DNA from: Sphingomonas sp. 7/4-4
Lineage (GTDB): Bacteria; Pseudomonadota; Alphaproteobacteria; Sphingomonadales; Sphingomonadaceae
Assembly: GCF_027941955.1 (NCBI RefSeq)
Contig: NZ_CP115960.1
Coordinates: 3,736,501 to 3,800,500 of the forward strand
DNA: 64,000 nucleotides
Reading direction: 5' to 3'
The first letter of the stretch is position 1. Every line of letters begins with the position of its first letter. The notes beneath the pieces were generated by a model. It worked only from the letters and a program-made list of their open reading frames with translations, did no database searches and was not told the origin of the DNA. Shown piece by piece: positions 61,548-64,000 of this stretch. The position numbers and the translations under genes are program-made.

Positions 61548-62712
61548 CGACCATCGCCTCCAGTGGAATTCGGATGGACAAGAGAACGCCGCGCTCCATC
61601 GGGTCGGCGTACGCGCGGCCGTTGAGCGCGTTCAATCGACGGGTCAGCGACTGGGATTTCACGCCCTCGATACCCGACGCGCCGGTTTCCGATGCCAATA
61701 CGGTGGCACCGTCGCTCTTCAGCGTGACGAACAAGGCATCGTCGCGCAGTGCAGCCACGACATTCACGCTCGACGATTTGGCGTGCTGAACGGCGTTGGA
61801 CACTGCCTCGCGGACGAGGAACTCGACTTCGACGGCGACATCCGGAGACACCCAGAGCGAAGCGGGATCCGTCGTGAGCGTGCAGGTGATGGCCCATTGC
61901 CGCGACAGCAATTCCGCGCGCTGCGCCAGGTGGCTGGCGAGATCGATCTTTTCGCCGATCGGCAAATTGGCGTCGGTGACGAGCTCGCGCAGGCATGCCT
62001 GTTCGGCGGCGATGATCGATTGCAGCGATTCGAGCCGTTTGGTCCTCGCCGCGACGGGCAGGTCCTTGTCCTTGATGAGCGACGCCACCTGCATGCGAAG
62101 CCCGCCGAGCGTCTGCAGCACGCTGTCGTGCATGTCGCGGCTCAGGTCGAGCCGGGCATTGGCAAAGGCCCGTTCGCGCCACGCCTCGAACATCAGATAG
62201 CGATCGAGCGTCGCGCTCACCGCGCGCGAGGCGGCGACGATTTGGCTGAGCATCAGTTCCGAAATCCGGGGAAAATCCAGCAAATAGATATATCCGGTGA
62301 GCGCCCCGGTCCGGATCGGCAAAGCGGCGACGTTCCCGCCTGCCGCGGCCTCGGGCGCCGGCAGGAACCCCGCCGGGATCGTGCGCACCGCCGGGCCCAA
62401 CCGGAGCTTCGCATCGACCAGCGCGCTTCCGCTTTCCGAATCCCGGATGAACCCTTCGCCGCTTCCGTCGGGTGCGAGCATCCGCTCGAGCAGGGCCGGA
62501 TCGAGCTCGACGTTCGACAATTCACCATCGCTGAACCGGTAGCATTCGGGAATCCGGTCCACTTCGCGCTGCCAGCAGATCAGCATCTCGGATGTGCCGA
62601 ACCGTTCGGACAGTTTCGTCGCGATGCCTGCGATGGGGAGCGTTCGTGCCCGAATGCTGGTGTCGAGCAATTCCTCGTTCCAACGGTCGCCGACCGGTGC
62701 GGATAGTTGCAC
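61525..62712 (-). CDS. NarX-like sensor histidine kinase (HisKA_3), start uncertain
   Basis: The kinase partner of the NarL-type regulator. After an unrecognised N-terminal sensing region of about 190 residues comes the dimerisation-phospho-acceptor segment ARLDLSRDMHDSVLQTLGGLRMQ and a HATPase_c domain with FLVREAVSNAVQHAKSS, a short lid and GIEGVKSQSLTRRLNALNG. No membrane helix is visible, so it may be cytoplasmic. The start is unclear: GTG at 62712 gives 395 residues but lies inside the reading of the truncated surface-protein gene and has no ribosome site. The N-terminus may be lost at a deletion junction. Confidence 0.8.
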   Translation of the reverse strand: MQLSAPVGDRWNEELLDTSIRARTLPIAGIATKLSERFGTSEMLICWQREVDRIPECYRFSDGELSNVELDPALLERMLAPDGSGEGFIRDSESGSALVDAKLRLGPAVRTIPAGFLPAPEAAAGGNVAALPIRTGALTGYIYLLDFPRISELMLSQIVAASRAVSATLDRYLMFEAWRERAFANARLDLSRDMHDSVLQTLGGLRMQVASLIKDKDLPVAARTKRLESLQSIIAAEQACLRELVTDANLPIGEKIDLASHLAQRAELLSRQWAITCTLTTDPASLWVSPDVAVEVEFLVREAVSNAVQHAKSSSVNVVAALRDDALFVTLKSDGATVLASETGASGIEGVKSQSLTRRLNALNGRAYADPMERGVLLSIRIPLEAMVDVPTADR

Positions 62713-62984
62713 ACCGCGTCGAAGCGGACGTCCACCGAAGCCGCGCTGACCGCGAGAGTCGCCGGATCGACCATCCGGTCGATCTGCAGCGTGTTGCCGG
62801 AGAGACCGCGGAAATTGATCTGGTTGCCCGACCGCAGCCTGGGCTCGGCCACCGCACACACCGGAGGCGTGTTGCCGGTCACCGGCAGGGTCTTGGTCGC
62901 CACGGTCGACTGGGCAGATGTTGGGGGTGCACAGGGGAGACCGCAGACGACCAAGACCAATCCAAGGAGCGGCAGATGTTTCAT
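62580..62984 (-). pseudogene. Csu/SCPU-like secreted protein, C-terminus missing
   Basis: ATG at 62984, one base after the previous stop, opens a signal peptide (to PTSAQ). The subunit N-terminus is TKTLPVTGNTPPVCAVAEP, as in the preceding gene, and the match runs to FDAVCNYPHR at about residue 97. The sequence then lacks the expected subunit remainder and runs into DNA that also reads as the histidine kinase in another frame. The complete family protein should be roughly 60 residues longer. A deletion, real or from assembly, fits best. Confidence 0.6.
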
Positions 62985-62985
62985 G

Positions 62986-63548
62986 TCAGGAGGCCACTGC
63001 GAGAGTGACGGTGACATTGCCCTGATAGTTGGTGTCCGCGACGAGGCGTTGCGTCGCACCGCCCGCCGTCGAGAACCCGCCGATCGAGACCGTGATGTCC
63101 CCCGAAAATGCCGTGAGCCGCGACTGCACCGCTGCCGGATTGGTCGTCGCGCTCGTCGAGAAGCTCGCCGCCGTCGTCGTCCAGCCTGCCGCGGTCGCGG
63201 TATAGTTGACCGAACGCGAGAAGCCGGTGGGCGGCGTGGTGGTGAAGGTCTGCGCCGCCAGCGGCGTCGCATTGACCGTGATCGTGCTGCGCGAACTGCA
63301 GAACGATCCCGCCAGCACCTTGGGCGGCGCCGCCAGATCGGTGCGCAGCAGGCCGGTATTGACGTCGATGAGCACACCGAGCGCGAAGGTCGAGCCGGTA
63401 CCGGAGACGATCCCCCGACGCACATCGAAGGCACGTTGCCGGTGACGATGAAATTCTTGGTGTCGGTCGCGCTCTGCGCCGATGCCGTGCCTGCCCAGGA
63501 CAGAGCGGCGAGCGCCGTCAGTCCGAACAGTCGATGATACATGCTCAT
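62986..63548 (-). CDS. Csu-like secreted surface protein, one frameshift
   Basis: The exported protein has about 187 residues: signal peptide (MSMYHRLFGLTALAALSWAGTASA), TKNFIVTGNVPSMCVGG, then PPKVLAGSFCSSRSTITVNATPL and a beta-rich end (YQGNVTVTLAVAS) typical of subunits ending in a beta strand. The frame breaks at 63412-63416 (CCCCC, six expected). GGAGG lies six bases before ATG at 63548. It is paralogous to the gene before it and the remnant after it; probably part of a surface-fibre or coat operon. Confidence 0.7.
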
Positions 63549-64000
63549 CACAAGCCTCCGCCTGAAGGTGCCGGGCCGAGCGTCACGATGACGAGGCCGC
63601 TATAGGAACCGGCGGTCAGCAATGCGTCCGACGGTGCAGTGAAATTGGAGAGGTTGACGGTCAGGTCGGCGATCTTCGGCGCGCCCTGCGTCGCCCCGAC
63701 GCTCGATGCGCTCGGCGTTCCGCCGCCCGCTGTGGCGCCGGTAGTCGTGGTTGCCGCGCCCGGAGCCCAGTTGGTGACCGCCGCCGTGTAGTTCACCGCG
63801 CGGGCGAACCCGGTCGGAGCCGGCGTCGCGTCACTGTTGACCAGGGCAGTCGCGGTCACGGTGATCGCGGAACCGGCAAAGTTGCAGAACGAGCCGGCAA
63901 GCGTGACTGTGCGCGGCGTGATCGCGGCGATCCTGCCGACGCGCGTGCCCGACGTCGTCGCCAGCTGGCCGAGATCGACCGGTGCCGGCGTCGGCGTCCC
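63548..64000 (-). CDS. Csu-like secreted surface protein, 5' end outside the window
   Basis: The visible part covers the C-terminal 150 residues: VDLGQLATTSGTRVGRIAAI, TVTLAGSFCNFAGSAITVTATAL, PTGFARAVNYTAAVTNW and a final strand SYSGLVIVTLGPAPSGGGL. The aligned segments LAGSFC, PTGFxRxVNYTA and the last strand match the next gene, so the two are paralogues. Its stop overlaps that gene's ATG (TGATG). The start is beyond position 64000. Confidence 0.68.
   Translation of the reverse strand, partial: GTPTPAPVDLGQLATTSGTRVGRIAAITPRTVTLAGSFCNFAGSAITVTATALVNSDATPAPTGFARAVNYTAAVTNWAPGAATTTTGATAGGGTPSASSVGATQGAPKIADLTVNLSNFTAPSDALLTAGSYSGLVIVTLGPAPSGGGL

Overview
The window is GC-rich, densely coded bacterial DNA. 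Its gene set and protein sequences look like a Sphingomonas-type alphaproteobacterium: an XseA with the sphingomonad N-terminus, a DUF2093 protein beside it, a groEL with a CIRCE operator, a TonB-dependent receptor, and a complete Tad/Flp pilus locus. No rRNA, tRNA, CRISPR array or insertion sequence was seen. The species assignment is inference from family resemblance.

Layout. Positions 1-11.8 kb hold metabolic and house-keeping genes: a PfkB sugar/adenosine kinase (5' end cut), an HD-GYP c-di-GMP phosphodiesterase, an MHYT-GGDEF-EAL protein, an orphan groEL with its own heat-shock promoter and CIRCE, purD and xseA with overlapping divergent start codons, DUF2093 and an M23 peptidase. Positions 12-31.8 kb hold a TonB-dependent receptor, clpB, a pair of genes resembling DUF4157 (eCIS-core) cargo proteins, M28 and M16 peptidases, purEK, gpmA, a GH39-like glycosidase, an L,D-transpeptidase, envelope proteins and a dienelactone hydrolase. 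Positions 32-38 kb hold an envelope-sensing module: OmpR-type regulator, LysM-FecR protein and CHASE2 histidine kinase in one operon, with an orphan receiver protein and a lipoprotein gene nearby. Repeated GTAAA-N5-GTAAA boxes lie in the intergenic DNA.

Positions 38.4-44 kb hold a chaperone-usher (Csu-like) fimbrial cluster, followed by membrane proteins of glycosyltransferase type. After an exceptionally AT-rich spacer (about 47.7-48.0 kb), positions 48.2-61 kb are a full Tad pilus operon: two near-identical Flp pilins, CpaB, CpaC secretin, a small lipoprotein, TadG, TadE and TadF pseudopilins, CpaE, CpaF, TadB, TadC, two TPR proteins and the prepilin peptidase CpaA. A convergent NarL-type two-component pair overlaps its end, and further Csu-like surface-protein genes run off the right edge. 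Surface attachment is thus a major theme, with c-di-GMP enzymes and several signalling systems in the same window.

A strong technical signal runs through the window. About twenty genes are split by apparent single-base indels, most often where a run of five G (or C) appears to be recorded as four. The broken genes include clpB, purD, xseA, cpaF, cpaC and groEL. These are most simply read as homopolymer sequencing errors, so such genes are annotated here as whole coding regions with the likely indel sites stated.
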